Shown here one piece after another: positions 35,971 to 43,744 of a stretch of 43,744 nt of DNA; positions within the stretch are counted from its first letter, which is position 1; each line of letters opens with the position of its first letter. The DNA comes from Bacillaceae bacterium SAS-127 (GTDB taxonomy: Bacteria; Bacillota; Bacilli; Bacillales; Domibacillaceae). Location of the stretch: NCBI GenBank assembly GCA_002261155.1, contig NKXN01000094.1, forward strand, positions 1 to 43,744. Direction: 5' to 3'. The notes beneath the pieces are model-generated. The model ran no database searches. It was not told the origin of the DNA and saw only the letters and a program-made list of their open reading frames with translations. A program made the position numbers and the translations under genes.

Positions 35971-37443
35971 TTAAAGTAATCCAATCCATTTCCAATAAGT
36001 CATACTAAATAGCATAATGAGTAAGTATGCGGCAATTGTAAGCGGGATGCCTGCCTTTAAAAAGTCTTTTACTGTAAATGTTCCCGTTCCGTAAGCAAGC
36101 ATATTTTGTGGAGCACTTACTGGTAATAAGAACCCAAAGCTAATGACAAATTGTTGAATTAATACAAACCCAGGTTCATTCACATCGACATTTAGTGTGG
36201 CAACGAGGGCAATAACGATTGGTATTAACGCCGAAGCTAAGCTTGTCGCACTTGCGAAGCCGAGGTGAATGAGAATGTTGAACAAAGTCAAGATCGCAAT
36301 GATGCTTAATAATGGCATTGAATCTAGACCGAGTGCACCAAACACTTTACTAGAGAGCCAAGCGGCACCTTCCGTTTGGAGTAATACTCCACCGAGTGAA
36401 ATACCTACTGCGAAGACAACGATTGTTCCCCAAGGAATTTGTTTTTCGACTGTTTTCCAATCGAACACACCTATTTTCGGTGTTAGTAAAATCGCCACTG
36501 CAATTAATGTCACTGTTGATGTATCAAACGGATGGAGCAATTCTTCTGTTGACCAGAAGAATAAAAGGGCAAGAGAGATGAAGATTAATCTTCTTTCTGG
36601 ACCTTTTAATGGACCAAGTTCTTGCAGTTGCTTCTTCACTAACGCATCTCCATTTGTAATTTCACTTGTTTCTGGTTTAATGACGCGAATCATAATAAAG
36701 AAAAGAAGAATCGACATGATCACAGACCATGGACCAGCATACAGTAACCACTCACCCCAAGAAAAAGATTCTCCAAATGCTTTTTCCATAAATTCTAAAC
36801 CGACCATGTTTTGAGCGGCGGCTGTTTTAATTCCTACGTTCCAAATTGAAACAGCTTGTACAGAGGTGATCACTAGTAAAGCAGCTAAACGACTTTCCTT
36901 TGCTAATCCAAAGGCTGCGACCATTCCGAGCAAAATTGGAATCACTGCTCCGGCACGAGCTGTTGCACTCGGTACGAAGAAAGCGAGGACAATACTGACT
37001 AAGATGGCACCGATCACAATATTATTCGTTTTTGAACCAACTTTAGATAAAATGAATAATGCTAACCGTTTATGAAAATTCGTTGCTTGCATCGCTGCTG
37101 CTAAAAACAAAGCTCCGGCTACGAGTGCCACAGCAGAAGAGCTAAAGCCAGATAAAGCTAGCTTTAATGCATCTTTTGTTCCTAGCGGAGTAGAAGGATC
37201 TTCTATACTCGGAGCGAGCCCGAGTAAAATTGCGATGAGTCCAATAATCATAAAGGCGCTTACTTGGTAGGATACAGCTTCTGTCACCCAAAGAATGACG
37301 GCAAAAGCGAGAATTGCGAGTGCTCGTTGTCCAGATTCAGGTAAGTCGGCAGGTGTAGGCACTAACAAAATCACGATCAAAGCAAGAAAAGCGAGACTAA
37401 GCCACAGCCATTTCAAATTCTTCTTGTCAATTGACGTTCCCAT
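35971..37443 (-). CDS. DASS-family sodium/anion symporter (SLC13, CitT-like)
   Basis: A 490-residue inner-membrane carrier with about 12 helices and two inverted repeats. Members import dicarboxylates, citrate or sulfate with sodium. The paired substrate-site motifs appear as PSATARAGAVIP in the first half and SATSLASALIP in the second. The usual SNT signature is SAT here in both halves, so the asparagine side chain that helps bind carboxylates in the best-studied members is absent. TTPKIG-like (LLTPKIGVFDWK) and PWGTIVVFAVGISLGG segments agree with the family. Substrate: probably a di- or tricarboxylate, not certain. The ATG has GAGGAGGAAAC upstream; it stands alone. Confidence 0.88.
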   Translation of the reverse strand: MGTSIDKKNLKWLWLSLAFLALIVILLVPTPADLPESGQRALAILAFAVILWVTEAVSYQVSAFMIIGLIAILLGLAPSIEDPSTPLGTKDALKLALSGFSSSAVALVAGALFLAAAMQATNFHKRLALFILSKVGSKTNNIVIGAILVSIVLAFFVPSATARAGAVIPILLGMVAAFGLAKESRLAALLVITSVQAVSIWNVGIKTAAAQNMVGLEFMEKAFGESFSWGEWLLYAGPWSVIMSILLFFIMIRVIKPETSEITNGDALVKKQLQELGPLKGPERRLIFISLALLFFWSTEELLHPFDTSTVTLIAVAILLTPKIGVFDWKTVEKQIPWGTIVVFAVGISLGGVLLQTEGAAWLSSKVFGALGLDSMPLLSIIAILTLFNILIHLGFASATSLASALIPIVIALVATLNVDVNEPGFVLIQQFVISFGFLLPVSAPQNMLAYGTGTFTVKDFLKAGIPLTIAAYLLIMLFSMTYWKWIGLL

Positions 37444-37742
37444 GATGTTTCCTCCTCATAGTATGTATTCACTTCTTTTATAAACCAAAATGATAAAGAA
37501 AAAACTATTTTAGAAAAACATTAACTGATTTTTTACAAAAAAGTAAACACTTTTTGACAAATCTTTAATAAGGGTTGCTTTTTTAAATAGTTTATAGGTA
37601 AAAAATATTATATGTAGGAGACTTAATGGTTCGATTATCCTGTGAATCGATCCAAAGGCGGTGATCCCGAGAGTTAATCCGTGATAAAACTTGACGATAA
37701 AGAATAAGAATATAATGCTAAAGTGGTGTTTTATAAAATATA
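37444..37742. other. AT-rich intergenic region with one hairpin, no gene seen
   Basis: Between the symporter and topB there is no convincing coding frame. An 80-codon open stretch on the reverse strand has no ribosome site and a composition unlike its neighbours. A hairpin, GG-TCGATT and AATCGA-CC, lies at 37628-37653, followed by a GC-richer patch (37654-37680) whose role is unknown. Confidence 0.5.
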
Positions 37743-37743
37743 A

Positions 37744-37783
37744 AAAATGCACAAATGTTAATTTAACAACATTTGTGCATTTT
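37744..37783. terminator. terminator after topB
   Basis: AAAATGCACAAATGTT (37744-37759) and AACATTTGTGCATTTT (37768-37783) form a 16-base-pair stem with an eight-base loop, T-rich on both strands. It lies 31 bases beyond the topB stop. Confidence 0.88.
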
Positions 37784-37814
37784 ATTTGGAGTAAACAGTC
37801 TTGTGAATAAATTA

Positions 37815-40007
37815 TTATTTATCTAATTTGAATCCTTTTAGCAAATCAGCAAATGCATTATTTAATGGTTCAGCTTCTTTTTCCTGCTGTTTTAAATACT
37901 TTTGAACACTACGCTTATCCACTTTTCCACTGCCTTCTTTCTTGCGTCTTGCTTCAAAAGCAGATAGTTTCTCTCGGTATCCACATTTACATGTGAAAAT
38001 TTGCCCTTGACCTTCCCCGCGAAGTTCCATTTTCTTTTTACATTGAGGGCAGCGTGCATTGGTTACGCGTGCAACGTTCTTTTTATGTCCACATTCACGA
38101 TCTTGGCAGACAAGCATTTTACCTTTCTTGCCGTTCACTTCTAACATTGGTTTCCCGCAGTCTGGGCAAGATTTTGTTGAAATGTTGTCATGCTTATATT
38201 TTTTATCGCTTGCTTTAATTTCTGCCACGATTTCTTTTGTATGTTCTTTCATTTCATTGATGAACACATCTTTTTTCAGTTTTCCTTTAGCAATTAGTTC
38301 AAGTTTTTGTTCCCACTCAGCAGTTGTAGCAGGTGAGCGTAATTCTTCAGGGACTAAATCTAATAGCTGTCGACCTTTTGAAGTAATATAAATATCTTTA
38401 CCACTACGTTTTTCGATTAGGAACGAATTAAATAATTTCTCAATTATATCTGCGCGCGTTGCAACTGTACCAAGTCCACCAGTTGATTTTAAAGTATCTA
38501 CAAGCTTTTTATCGTTTGTTTCCATGTATTTTGTAGGGTTTTCCATTGCTGACAGCAAAGTCGCTTCTGTGAAGCGTGCAGGTGGTTTCGTTTGTCCTGA
38601 TGTTTGAACAATTAATTTTGTCTTTAATACGTCGCCTTTTTCAATATTAGGTAATAGTTGTTCTTTTACATCATCTGTTGATTCTTCATCGTCAAAACGA
38701 TTTTTGTACACTTCTTTCCAGCCTGAATTGATCACTGATTTTCCTTTGGCAATAAATTTCTCATGACCAATTGTTGCTTGAACAGTTAATTGCTCATATT
38801 CAAAAGCAGGGAATAATATAGCTAAGAAGCGTTTTACTACAAGATCATAAATTTTACGTTCTTTATCTGTGAATGCTGAAAAATTCACATAGCCTTCTGT
38901 TGGAATGATGGCATGGTGATCACTTACTTTACTATCATCTACAAACGCTTTTGTCGCTTTAATAGGCTTATTCAACACTTTATTTGCTAGAGGTCGATAT
39001 TCACCTATACTACATGCATTTAAACGCTCTGGAAGTGTACTAACGATATCAGAAGATAAATAACGTGAGTCAGTACGAGGGTAAGTTAACACTTTATGTT
39101 GTTCGTACAGTTTTTGCATGATGTTCAATGTTTCTTTAGCTGAATAACCAAAGATTTTATTCGCATCACGTTGTAGCTCTGTTAAATCATATAGAGCAGG
39201 TGCGAATGTTTTTTTGGCTTTACGGTCAATGGAAACAACATCCGCATCTTTACGTCCGAGCGATTTAACGATTGTATCGATTTTTTCTTTATTAAAGCTG
39301 CGACTATTACCATTAGTATCTTGCCACGTTAATTTAAGTCCATCTGTTTGAGCTTCAATACCATAATACGTTTGAGGTTTGAAGTTTTTTATTTCCTCTT
39401 CACGTGCTGCAACCATTGCAACTGTCGGTGTCTGTACACGACCACAGTTTAATTGAGCATTAAATTTAGTTGTTAGTGCACGAGTTGCATTTAAGCCGAT
39501 ATACCAGTCTGCCTCAGAACGTGCGATTGCTGAAGCATATAAGTTTTCATAAGCTTTACCAGGCTTTAAGTTATTGAACCCATCTTTAATCGCTTTATCT
39601 GTTACAGAGGAAATCCACAGACGTTTGATTGGCTTGCGAACTTTTGCTTTATCAATAATCCAACGTGCAACTAATTCTCCTTCTCTCCCGGCATCAGTAG
39701 CTACAATTATTTCATTCACATCACTACGATTTAACTGTGATTTTACAGCATTAAACTGCTTTCCAGTTTGTTTCATGACAACTAATTTCATGCGTTCTGG
39801 AAGCATAGGAAGGTCTTCTAGATTCCATGTTTTATATTTATTATCGTATACCTCTGGATCTGCTAACGTCACTAAATGTCCTAACGCCCAAGTAACGATG
39901 TACTTATCACCTTCTAAAAATCCATTGCCTTTCTTCGTACACTTCAATACATTTGCAATATCACGTGCAACTGAAGGTTTCTCAGCAATTACTACACTTT
40001 TTGCCAT
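37815..40007 (-). CDS. topB: DNA topoisomerase III
   Basis: A type IA topoisomerase of 730 residues. The Toprim domain begins the protein (MAKSVVIAEKPSVARDIANVL) and holds the metal site IIVATDAGREGELVARW. The catalytic tyrosine is in LTYPRTDSRYLSSD, the standard YPRTDSRYL motif. The C-terminus carries zinc-ribbon repeats: CPDCGKP, CQDRECGHKK, and CPQCKKK with CKCGYREKL. It decatenates DNA and often works with a RecQ helicase, and recQ is present in this window but far away. AAGGAG precedes the ATG. Length and motifs match Bacillus TopB (about 727). Confidence 0.96.
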   Translation of the reverse strand: MAKSVVIAEKPSVARDIANVLKCTKKGNGFLEGDKYIVTWALGHLVTLADPEVYDNKYKTWNLEDLPMLPERMKLVVMKQTGKQFNAVKSQLNRSDVNEIIVATDAGREGELVARWIIDKAKVRKPIKRLWISSVTDKAIKDGFNNLKPGKAYENLYASAIARSEADWYIGLNATRALTTKFNAQLNCGRVQTPTVAMVAAREEEIKNFKPQTYYGIEAQTDGLKLTWQDTNGNSRSFNKEKIDTIVKSLGRKDADVVSIDRKAKKTFAPALYDLTELQRDANKIFGYSAKETLNIMQKLYEQHKVLTYPRTDSRYLSSDIVSTLPERLNACSIGEYRPLANKVLNKPIKATKAFVDDSKVSDHHAIIPTEGYVNFSAFTDKERKIYDLVVKRFLAILFPAFEYEQLTVQATIGHEKFIAKGKSVINSGWKEVYKNRFDDEESTDDVKEQLLPNIEKGDVLKTKLIVQTSGQTKPPARFTEATLLSAMENPTKYMETNDKKLVDTLKSTGGLGTVATRADIIEKLFNSFLIEKRSGKDIYITSKGRQLLDLVPEELRSPATTAEWEQKLELIAKGKLKKDVFINEMKEHTKEIVAEIKASDKKYKHDNISTKSCPDCGKPMLEVNGKKGKMLVCQDRECGHKKNVARVTNARCPQCKKKMELRGEGQGQIFTCKCGYREKLSAFEARRKKEGSGKVDKRSVQKYLKQQEKEAEPLNNAFADLLKGFKLDK

Positions 40008-40253
40008 TTTTCCGAACTCCTTTACTAACTATAGTATTGTCTAATATACCATAGTTTTAGGGCGGAAAATGTATAGGCACTCTTATTTAGGAGTAGTTGC
40101 TGTTTCTATATTTGAATAAAGCTTGATCCATTTGTAAATAGATGTAGGGGATATTCTATGTTCCGCTCCAGATTAAAACAGTTCTTGTGTTTTTTTGCCA
40201 AAGAGGTCTATAATGGTTTATTGAAAATTCGAAAATATAGGGAGGTTTTGAAT

Positions 40254-41162
40254 ATGCCAATTAATATACCAAGACAACTACCGGCAACTGAGATACTAGA
40301 GAAAGAGAATATTTTCGTAATGGACGTTGACCGTGCGCACAGTCAGGATATTCGTCCATTGAATATTTTGATCTTGAACTTAATGCCTGAAAAAGAAAAA
40401 ACAGAAGCACAGTTGCTACGCCTATTAGGGAATACGCCGCTTCAGGTGAATGTTTCTTTTTTACATACAGCCACTCATGAATCGAAAAATGTGAGTAAGT
40501 CGCATTTAGAGCAATTTTATACAACATTTGAAGAAGTGAAGCATCGTCGAATTGATGGGCTAATTATTACCGGAGCTCCAGTAGAATTAATGGAATTCGA
40601 AGACGTGAATTACTGGAAAGAGTTAGAGGAGATCATGAATTGGGCGAAAACGAACGTCACCTCGTCACTTCACATTTGCTGGGGAGCCCAAGCCGCATTA
40701 TATCACCATTTTGGAATCGGAAAATTTGAGCTTCCGAAAAAATGTTCTGGCGTTTATAAGCATACAGTGACAGAGCCGACAGTGAAGTTATTACGAGGGT
40801 TTGATGATGAGTTTTTTGCACCTGTTTCTCGTTACACTGATGTCGATATCGAGTCGATTGTCGCTCATGAAGAACTGATGCTCCTGTCTTCTTCTGAGGA
40901 AGCAGGTCCGTTTCTTGTGATGTCCAAGGATGAAAAGCAAATTATGATTACGGGGCATTTAGAATACGATGTGCAAACATTAGGAGAAGAGTATAGTCGC
41001 GATGTCGCAAAGGGTATTGAAATCGAAATGCCAAAAGATTATTTCCCAGACAATAATCCGACAAAGAAACCCGTCAACAAATGGCGTTCACATGCACATT
41101 TACTGTTTTCCAACTGGTTAAACTACTATGTGTATCAAGAAACACCGTACGAGTGGGAATGA
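40254..41162 (+). CDS. metA: homoserine O-acetyltransferase
   Basis: A 302-residue enzyme that opens methionine synthesis by acylating homoserine. The nucleophile is Cys142 in [14 protein letters not shown]; the His/Glu pair is in [10 protein letters not shown]. Residue 111 is Glu ([10 protein letters not shown]), the state linked to acetyl-CoA rather than succinyl-CoA use in the MetA family. The frame extends upstream to 40158, but ATG 40254 has GGGAGG eight bases before it and begins [11 protein letters not shown] as in all relatives. A possible promoter is TTGTGT, 18 bases, TATAAT just upstream. I see no SAM riboswitch here, although metA carries one in B. subtilis. Confidence 0.95.
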   Translation: MPINIPRQLPATEILEKENIFVMDVDRAHSQDIRPLNILILNLMPEKEKTEAQLLRLLGNTPLQVNVSFLHTATHESKNVSKSHLEQFYTTFEEVKHRRIDGLIITGAPVELMEFEDVNYWKELEEIMNWAKTNVTSSLHICWGAQAALYHHFGIGKFELPKKCSGVYKHTVTEPTVKLLRGFDDEFFAPVSRYTDVDIESIVAHEELMLLSSSEEAGPFLVMSKDEKQIMITGHLEYDVQTLGEEYSRDVAKGIEIEMPKDYFPDNNPTKKPVNKWRSHAHLLFSNWLNYYVYQETPYEWE

Positions 41163-41165
41163 AAA

Positions 41166-41195
41166 AATCCGGAGAGCGATCTCCGGATTTTTTTA
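41166..41195. terminator. bidirectional terminator between metA and mtnU
   Basis: AATCCGGAGA (41166-41175), loop GCGA, TCTCCGGATT (41180-41189), with A and T runs on both sides. Confidence 0.92.
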
Positions 41196-41975
41196 ATAAA
41201 ATGATGGACGACGGTCTTCAAAGATAGGGATTCGTTGACGAATCTCTGCTACTTTAGCCAAATCTATTTCCCCGATAAGCAATTGTTCCGCTTCGCTAGC
41301 TTCGGCAATGATTTCTCCCCATGGATCAATGATAATCGAATGACCAGCAAACACATTTTTCGGATCAGCTCCGCTTCGGTTGCAGCCGATGACATACGCT
41401 TGGTTTTCAATTGCTCGGGCCATTAGCAATGTGCGCCAATGGTCGACGCGGGCGAGCGGCCATTCAGCGGGAACAAATAGCACTTTAGCACCAGCTAATA
41501 CGTGCTTGCGTAGCCATTCTGGAAAGCGAATATCGTAGCAAATAAAGGCTGCCATCGTTTCATCTTCCAGTGTAAATAAGCCATCTTCATCGCCCGCTTG
41601 CAAAAATTTCTCTTCCTCCATCAAGCGGAATAAGTGAAGCTTGCTATACTTTTTAATTAATTTTCCCTCTTTATTGATAACAAGTAATGTATTTTTGACG
41701 CCAGCTTCTGTTTGATTTGCCACTGATCCTGCCACCAGATGTAGTTGATGTTTTTTAGCTTGTTCGCTCAAAAACTCAATCGCATTCTGTGCTTCTTGAT
41801 CAGCAATTTCATCTAAGTGGGTTAAGTCATATCCTGTTGTCCATAATTCTGGTAATATCGCAAGCTCACATCCTTGGTCTGCTGCTTGTTGAAGCCACTG
41901 TGCTGCTCGTTGGTAATTGGTGTTCGGATCTCCAAAAGCGATATCCATTTGGAGACAAGCTATCTTCATTTTCAC
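41193..41975 (-). CDS. mtnU: carbon-nitrogen hydrolase (MtnU, likely omega-amidase)
   Basis: A nitrilase-fold hydrolase of about 260 residues. The catalytic triad is visible: Glu in AILPELWTTGYD, Lys in KKYSKLHLF, and Cys in AAFICYDIRFPEW. In methionine salvage, MtnE transamination leaves an alpha-keto-amide (2-oxoglutaramate when glutamine is the donor), which this enzyme hydrolyses. In B. subtilis it is YkrU, next to ykrV (mtnE), as here. Three in-frame starts exist: TTG 41981, GTG 41975 and ATG 41969. GTG 41975 has GGAG at eight bases and fits best. It is divergent from mtnE. Confidence 0.9.
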   Translation of the reverse strand: MKMKIACLQMDIAFGDPNTNYQRAAQWLQQAADQGCELAILPELWTTGYDLTHLDEIADQEAQNAIEFLSEQAKKHQLHLVAGSVANQTEAGVKNTLLVINKEGKLIKKYSKLHLFRLMEEEKFLQAGDEDGLFTLEDETMAAFICYDIRFPEWLRKHVLAGAKVLFVPAEWPLARVDHWRTLLMARAIENQAYVIGCNRSGADPKNVFAGHSIIIDPWGEIIAEASEAEQLLIGEIDLAKVAEIRQRIPIFEDRRPSFY

Positions 41976-42074
41976 TTTCAACGCTCCATTTCTATCTGAA
42001 AATTCATTCTTTACAATCTTTATCTTTCGTTATAACATTATTTACTACAATTTAAAAGTGAGAGAAGTGATAGC

Positions 42075-43271
42075 ATGAAAGAATTTGAGCAATCAAAGCT
42101 GCTACAAGCATTGCCAGATCAGTTTTTTGCGAAGCTTGGAAAAAAAGTGAGTGATGCGATCACCGAAGGGCGAGATGTGATTAATTTAGGGCAAGGAAGT
42201 CCCGATCAGCCGCCACCTAATCATGTGATCAAGGCCTTGCAAAAAGCGGCTGAAAATCCGGTGAATCATAAATATTCCCCGTTTAAAGGATTTCCATATG
42301 TGAAAGAAGCATGTGCCGAATTTTACAAGCGAGAATATGGGGTAGAGGTTGACTCAGAGACAGAAATAGCTGTTTTATTCGGAGGGAAAGCAGGGCTTGT
42401 GGAATTGCCGCAAGTGCTGTTAAACCCGGGGGATGTCGCGCTAGTACCTGATCCCGGTTATCCTGACTATTGGTCGGGGATGGCATTGTCGGGAGCGGAG
42501 ATGTATATGATGCCGCTCACGGAAGGAAATCGTTATTTGCCTCGGTATGAGGAGATTCCTGCGGATATAGTGAAACGGGCGAAGTTATTGTTTATTAATT
42601 ATCCGAACAATCCGACTGGAGCCATGGCAGATGAAGCTTTTTTTGAAGAAACGATTGCCTTTGCTAATCAACATGATTTATGTGTCGTTCACGATTTTGC
42701 TTATGGAGCTATTGGCTTTGACGACAACAAACCGGTTAGCTTTTTACAGGTAGAAGGGGCGAAGGAGATCGGGTTGGAAATTTATACGATGTCAAAAACG
42801 TATAATATGGCTGGGTGGCGCGTCGGCTTTGCGGTTGGGAATCCTAGTGTGATTGCAGCACTTGAATTGTTGCAAGATCATTTGCATTGTAGTTTATTTG
42901 GAGCGGTGCAAGAAGCGACAGCTATTGCTTTGCTTGGGGAGCAACAAGGAGTGAAGGAGCAAGAGGCGATGTATGAAAGACGTCGCAATTTGTTAATCGA
43001 TGGGTTGAATCGCATCGGCTGGAAAGTAGAAGCGCCTGAAGGATCTTTTTTTTCGTGGTTGAAAGTGCCAACAGGTTATACATCCGAGCAATTTAGCGAC
43101 CTGTTGCTGAAGGAAGCGAATGTAGTCGTCGCTCCTGGTGTAGGGTTTGGAAATTACGGAGAAGGGTATGTGCGCGCAGGATTGGTCGTTTCGGAAGAAA
43201 GAATTTTAGAAGCGATTGATCGAATCGATCGACTGAAAATTTTTGAAAATACAGTTGACAGTTTTTCGTAA
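42075..43271 (+). CDS. mtnE: methionine salvage aminotransferase
   Basis: A class I PLP aminotransferase of 398 residues, the same length as B. subtilis MtnE (YkrV). It converts 2-keto-4-methylthiobutyrate to methionine, with glutamine as a usual amino donor. The PLP lysine is Lys241 in MSKTYNMAGWRVGF. The NYPNNPTGAM and VVHDFAYGAIGFD motifs are intact, and the phosphate-binding GKAGLVE segment is near residue 100. It starts behind GAGAGAAG. A promoter for the downstream riboswitch overlaps its last codons. Its neighbours (mtnU, metA, SAM-I element) confirm a sulfur role. Confidence 0.93.
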   Translation: MKEFEQSKLLQALPDQFFAKLGKKVSDAITEGRDVINLGQGSPDQPPPNHVIKALQKAAENPVNHKYSPFKGFPYVKEACAEFYKREYGVEVDSETEIAVLFGGKAGLVELPQVLLNPGDVALVPDPGYPDYWSGMALSGAEMYMMPLTEGNRYLPRYEEIPADIVKRAKLLFINYPNNPTGAMADEAFFEETIAFANQHDLCVVHDFAYGAIGFDDNKPVSFLQVEGAKEIGLEIYTMSKTYNMAGWRVGFAVGNPSVIAALELLQDHLHCSLFGAVQEATAIALLGEQQGVKEQEAMYERRRNLLIDGLNRIGWKVEAPEGSFFSWLKVPTGYTSEQFSDLLLKEANVVVAPGVGFGNYGEGYVRAGLVVSEERILEAIDRIDRLKIFENTVDSFS

Positions 43272-43283
43272 ACATGCAATAAT
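43255..43283 (+). promoter_or_regulatory. promoter of the SAM riboswitch transcript
   Basis: A perfect TTGACA (43255-43260), 17 bases, then AATAAT (43278-43283) with an extended TGC before it. It overlaps the mtnE stop codon; transcription would start near 43290. Confidence 0.7.
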
Positions 43284-43333
43284 GCAAATTAACTGAAAAC
43301 GATCGTTTTTATAAATAATTAAATAGTTACGTA

Positions 43334-43441
43334 ATCTTATCAAGAGCAGGCGGAGGGACAAGCCCGATGAAGCCCGGCAACCGACTTAGCTATATGCTAG
43401 GCACGGTGCTAATTCTTGCAGCTTAGGCTGAGAGATAAGAA
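43334..43441 (+). promoter_or_regulatory. SAM-I (S-box) riboswitch aptamer
   Basis: The full aptamer is present. P1 arms are CTTATC (43336-43341) and GATAAG (43434-43439). The core reads AAGAGCAGGCGGAGGGAC, then GCCCGATGAAGCCCGGCAAC, a P3 stem (TAGCTATATGCTA), GGTGCTAATTCTTGCAG and a P4 GCTTAGGCTGAGAG. All conserved S-box blocks are in order, so SAM binding is expected. In B. subtilis an S-box follows mtnE (ykrV) and controls mtnWXBD; the same is likely here. But the sequence 18 bases after the aptamer is the end of an insertion element, so the original expression platform and gene are not visible. Confidence 0.95.
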
Positions 43442-43489
43442 AGAGTGATGAATGATGAGAGGCTGGGACATAACTAGCTTCAAATAGTG

Positions 43490-43533
43490 AGAAGGGTGAA
43501 ATTGAGCGTATTCAAATTCACCCTTCTTTTATT
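43490..43533 (-). terminator. hairpin terminator at the end of the transposase gene
   Basis: AGAAGGGTGAA (43490-43500) pairs with TTCACCCTTCT (43517-43527), extended past an A-A mismatch by TTGA/TCAA. T residues follow on the plus strand, so it would also end any transcript coming through the riboswitch. Confidence 0.75.
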
Positions 43534-43557
43534 TTTGTATGTATTTTTTCTAATACC

Positions 43558-43744
43558 TTAGTTGTTGGCAGTGAATTTCCTTAAATTCACTGCCAGTAAC
43601 GCGAAGCCCATTTCGTTTTCTACCTTCATTTTCCTCGTACAGAAAATCGGGAGAAACGCAAATTAGCCTTCAAGAATCCAAAAACTGGTTCCACATCGAT
43701 TTTACGTTGTCGATAGATGGCACTCGTTTTCTCTTCTGAAAGCT
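43558..43744 (-). pseudogene. IS1182-family transposase, C-terminal part, frameshifted
   Basis: The reverse strand reads LSEEKTSAIYRQRKIDVEPV, then FGFLKANLRFSRFSVRGK and a stop. One base out of phase it continues MKVENEMGFALLAVNLRKFT and ANN, then TAA at 43558. The two parts are the usual C-terminus of IS1182-group transposases. Adding one A to the four-base run at 43629-43632 joins them. As written the product would lose its last 24 residues or so. The rest of the gene lies beyond the window. Confidence 0.8.

Larger units (their letters stand above)
43459..43744 (-). mobile_element. end of an IS1182-like insertion sequence (runs off right edge)
   Basis: From GAGGCTGGGACATAAC (43459 on), which resembles the terminal sequence I recall for IS1182-type elements, to the window edge. 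It contains a terminator hairpin (43490-43527) and the end of a transposase frame on the reverse strand. The exact left boundary and any target duplication cannot be fixed without the other end. Confidence 0.7.

Noticed and set aside
37554-37559. Perfect TTGACA on the plus strand as a promoter for an RNA before topB
   Set aside because: No -10 hexamer at 16-18 bases; the nearest AT-rich candidate is 23 bases away.
37510-37752. 80-codon open frame on the reverse strand between the symporter and topB
   Set aside because: No ribosome site, Phe/Ile-rich AT-driven composition, overlaps the topB terminator, and no family resemblance I can name.
41195-42075. mtnU and mtnE as one operon
   Set aside because: They are divergent; the 94-base gap must hold two promoters.
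1-43744. CRISPR arrays, tRNA or rRNA genes, prophage
   Set aside because: No regularly spaced repeats, no tRNA cloverleaf or rRNA blocks and no phage structural genes were recognised.

Overview
This window is chromosomal DNA from a low-to-moderate GC Firmicute, most likely a member of the Bacillaceae. The evidence is strong AGGAGG-type ribosome binding sites, sigma-A-type promoters, a SAM-I (S-box) riboswitch, and genes laid out as in Bacillus: putM next to a rocA/putC-type gene, lutABC, yfmL near yfmM, mtnU/mtnE followed by an S-box, a HemAT-type aerotaxis transducer, and WalR-type boxes before NlpC/P60 wall hydrolases. Naming a species would be guesswork.

Layout. 1-1171: proline catabolism (P5C dehydrogenase start, proline dehydrogenase). 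1362-5316: a glutaminyl-tRNA synthetase, unusual for Bacillus relatives, divergent from recQ. 5313-5667: no protein gene, but a strong promoter, a foldable RNA and a terminator directly downstream of recQ; this is the place where B. subtilis carries 6S-2 RNA (yocI-bsrB). 5752-9832: a Cache/PAS sporulation-type histidine kinase, a DUF948 protein, a 3-methyladenine DNA glycosylase and an EamA transporter. 10191-12585: a two-gene membrane oxidase in which a CydA-like subunit carries a fused c-type cytochrome and the partner looks like a second, diverged CydA rather than CydB. 12624-19281: lactate use (LutABC, a sodium/solute symporter, a small membrane partner and a GAF/PucR-type regulator broken by one frameshift).

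19367-21859: MASE3-PAS-GGDEF-EAL protein. 22111-25552: yfmL helicase, a Dph6-like ATPase and yfmM ABC-F. 25671-26842: two tandemly duplicated NlpC/P60 hydrolases, each with a WalR-like box at the same spacing. 27135-31823: GH31 alpha-glucosidase and a DUF2157/GDYXXLXY membrane protein. 31934-35697: a PAS-GGDEF-EAL protein (frameshifted near its start) followed by HemAT, a likely oxygen and c-di-GMP signalling unit. 35971-37443: DASS anion symporter. 37815-40007: topoisomerase III. 40254-43271: methionine metabolism (metA, mtnU, mtnE), then a complete SAM-I aptamer whose downstream side is occupied by the end of an IS1182-like element that runs off the window.

Themes. The window joins respiratory and carboxylate metabolism (proline, lactate, dicarboxylates, the alternative oxidase), c-di-GMP and oxygen sensing, and sulfur salvage. 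Three reading frames are each broken by what looks like one lost base in an A/T run, so either slippage mutations or homopolymer undercalls are present. The most interesting items are the cytochrome c-fused CydA/CydA'-like oxidase, the recQ-linked RNA, and the SAM riboswitch cut off from its gene.
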